Below are positions 62,583-64,000 of a stretch of DNA of 64,000 nucleotides, in pieces. The notes beneath the pieces are model-generated. The model did not search any database. It was given only the letters and a program-made list of their open reading frames with translations, and was not told the origin of the DNA. The stretch spans positions 478,113-542,112 of the forward strand of contig JAODUO010000130.1 of assembly GCA_025642075.2 (NCBI GenBank), given 5' to 3'. Source of the DNA: Ridgeia piscesae (taxonomy: Eukaryota; Annelida; Polychaeta; Sabellida; Siboglinidae). A program made the translations under genes and the position numbers. How positions within the stretch are numbered: the first letter of the stretch is position 1; each line of letters opens with the position of its first letter.

Positions 62583-63996
62583 ACTACTTTTAAAGCCTTG
62601 GAGAGTGTTAAAGCCAACAAGGCTACTGGACATGACAACACTCCTGCATGGGTGTTAAGAAAGTATGCAAATGTTCTCGCCTCCTCCATTAACTGCTATT
62701 TTTAACAATTCACTAAGAGAAGGTGTACTCCCTGTGGATTGGGAAATGGCCAATGTAATACCGTTGCCAAAAACAAGCCCCCCCTGTGTCGATTGAAAAA
62801 GACATTGACCAATTTCACTAACTCCAATAGCTGCCAAGGTGTTTGAATCAATAATAATGAAATGGGTTGACGAAACAATTGAAGGTGAAATTGATGCAAA
62901 GCAATTTGGAGGAATTAGCGGAACGTCCACAACAGACGTTCTTGTCGAATTGGTTCATATGTGGTATAAGGCGACAGATAAATTGAATTCTTATGTCAGA
63001 GTTGTAATGCTAGACTTTAGCAAAGCGTTTGATCTTATTAATCATCATTTGTTGCTAGATAAGCTACAGTCGTATGGGTTGCCCGCACATATTTTAAGAT
63101 TGATGGCAACATTTCTATTAGACAGAGCTCAACGAGTAAAAATAGGAAATGAATATTCCCATTCTGGTCATCCCAATGGGGGAGTACCGCAAGGGACATT
63201 GTCTGGACCTAAATGTTTCCTTGTTTACATAAATGATTTAAGAAAGACGGTTCCATTATATAACTTTGAGATAACAGTAGTTATTTGATATATGCGACAG
63301 AAATTATGTATCTGTTATACAAGAGCCGGTTGATATTGCTGCTAGATGGATAGAACTGAATGACATGAAAATTTATTCGGAAAAATCAAAAGAAATAATC
63401 ATTAGTTTTGCACAAGATGGCAATTTCAGAAGCACTATCCCGAATATAAAGATTGATGGGAGCGATATAGCACAAGTTTGCCATGCCAAACTATTAGGTG
63501 TGACCATTTCTTAGGATCTGACATGGAACAAACACGTGGATAATATTGTGAAAAAGGCTGGTAAACGCTTGTACATGTTATATCAGATGTAGCGTGCAGG
63601 GATTACACAGAAAGATCTGGTCAGTGTATATGTCAGTGTGGTGAGACCAGTTCTAGAATATGCATGTCCGGTATGGCACACTAACTTGCCCCAATATTTG
63701 TTTGACAATATTGAAGTTATACAAAAAGGGCACTAAAATGTATTTTTCCTGGATTGGGTTACGCGGAGATACTTAGACGTGTTAACCTGGATACGTTGAA
63801 TGTAAGACGGGACAGCATTTGTCAAAAATATTTTGATAAAATTAAAGTCGGCACACACAGATTAAATTATCTGCTGTCTGACAAAAGACATACCGAATAT
63901 ATTATTAGACAACAAAATGTGTACCCGTTACCAGTTACTAGAACGAATAGATTCCGTAACGCGTTTATACTGTGGGCTTTATACAACTGTCAGTAA
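62583..63996 (+). mobile_element. CR1/Jockey-type LINE RT, 5'-truncated and degraded
   Basis: RT blocks appear in shifting frames: KANKATGHDNTPAWVLRKYA at the start; an open stretch 62839-63288 with VVMLDFSKAFDLINHHLLLD (motif A), NGGVPQGTLSGPK (motif B) and FLVYINDLRKT; then the catalytic YxDD region near 63275-63290 is scrambled. Downstream are LLGVTIS, VRPVLEYACPVW and NRFRNAFILWALYNCQ. Several stops and frameshifts make it a pseudogene. It is not the same family as the CR1 copies above. It starts exactly after the GTACGTAC end of the tandem block, and the window ends just past its last frame. Confidence 0.82.
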
Positions 63997-64000
63997 AAAG

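Overview
The window is animal nuclear DNA, AT-rich and repeat-rich. Genes are split by GT-AG introns of roughly 0.3-3 kb, and the mobile elements (CR1, L2-like and RTE LINEs, a DIRS-type retroelement, a hAT-like element, MITE and CORE-SINE relics) are of kinds common in invertebrates. The gene set and architecture fit an invertebrate metazoan such as a mollusc, another lophotrochozoan or an invertebrate deuterostome. The sequence alone does not let me name the species.

Layout: 1-14.9 kb holds the last 12 exons of a xylulokinase gene (XYLB, +). Its introns carry a hAT-like element, at least five unrelated minisatellites, a CORE-SINE relic, a CR1 tail and an RTE tail. 16.6-23.1 kb holds GLIS2 (+), a five-zinc-finger transcription factor. 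23.5-30.5 kb is transposon debris: an RTE fragment, a near full-length but broken CR1 element with an L2-like LINE nested in it, and two tetranucleotide microsatellites. 30.5-36.8 kb is gene-poor. 36.8-41.5 kb holds PAM16 (-), which converges on GLIS2. 41.7-46.6 kb holds LRRC59 (+), which starts about 175 bp from the predicted PAM16 start, so the two probably share a bidirectional promoter. 48.3-49.3 kb holds a divergent class A GPCR-like gene (-). From 49.8 kb to the end there are no host genes that I can support: a 43-bp minisatellite, a 23/46-bp minisatellite, a DIRS-like gag/RT/RNase H element, a complex roughly 2.2-kb tandem duplication containing a perfect AT-cored palindrome, and a degraded LINE.

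The host genes do not form one pathway: XYLB is pentulose metabolism, GLIS2 transcription, PAM16 mitochondrial import, LRRC59 an ER membrane protein. The GLIS2-PAM16 pair is, from memory, also neighbouring and convergent in human (16p13.3), which would make it an old microsynteny.

The most unusual structure is in XYLB. About 25 tandem copies of a roughly 64-bp unit lie directly upstream of one exon, and each copy contains that exon's own 3' splice site and its first 11 codons, usually followed by a good 5' splice-site match. This is a long array of exon-derived decoy splice sites ending at the real exon.
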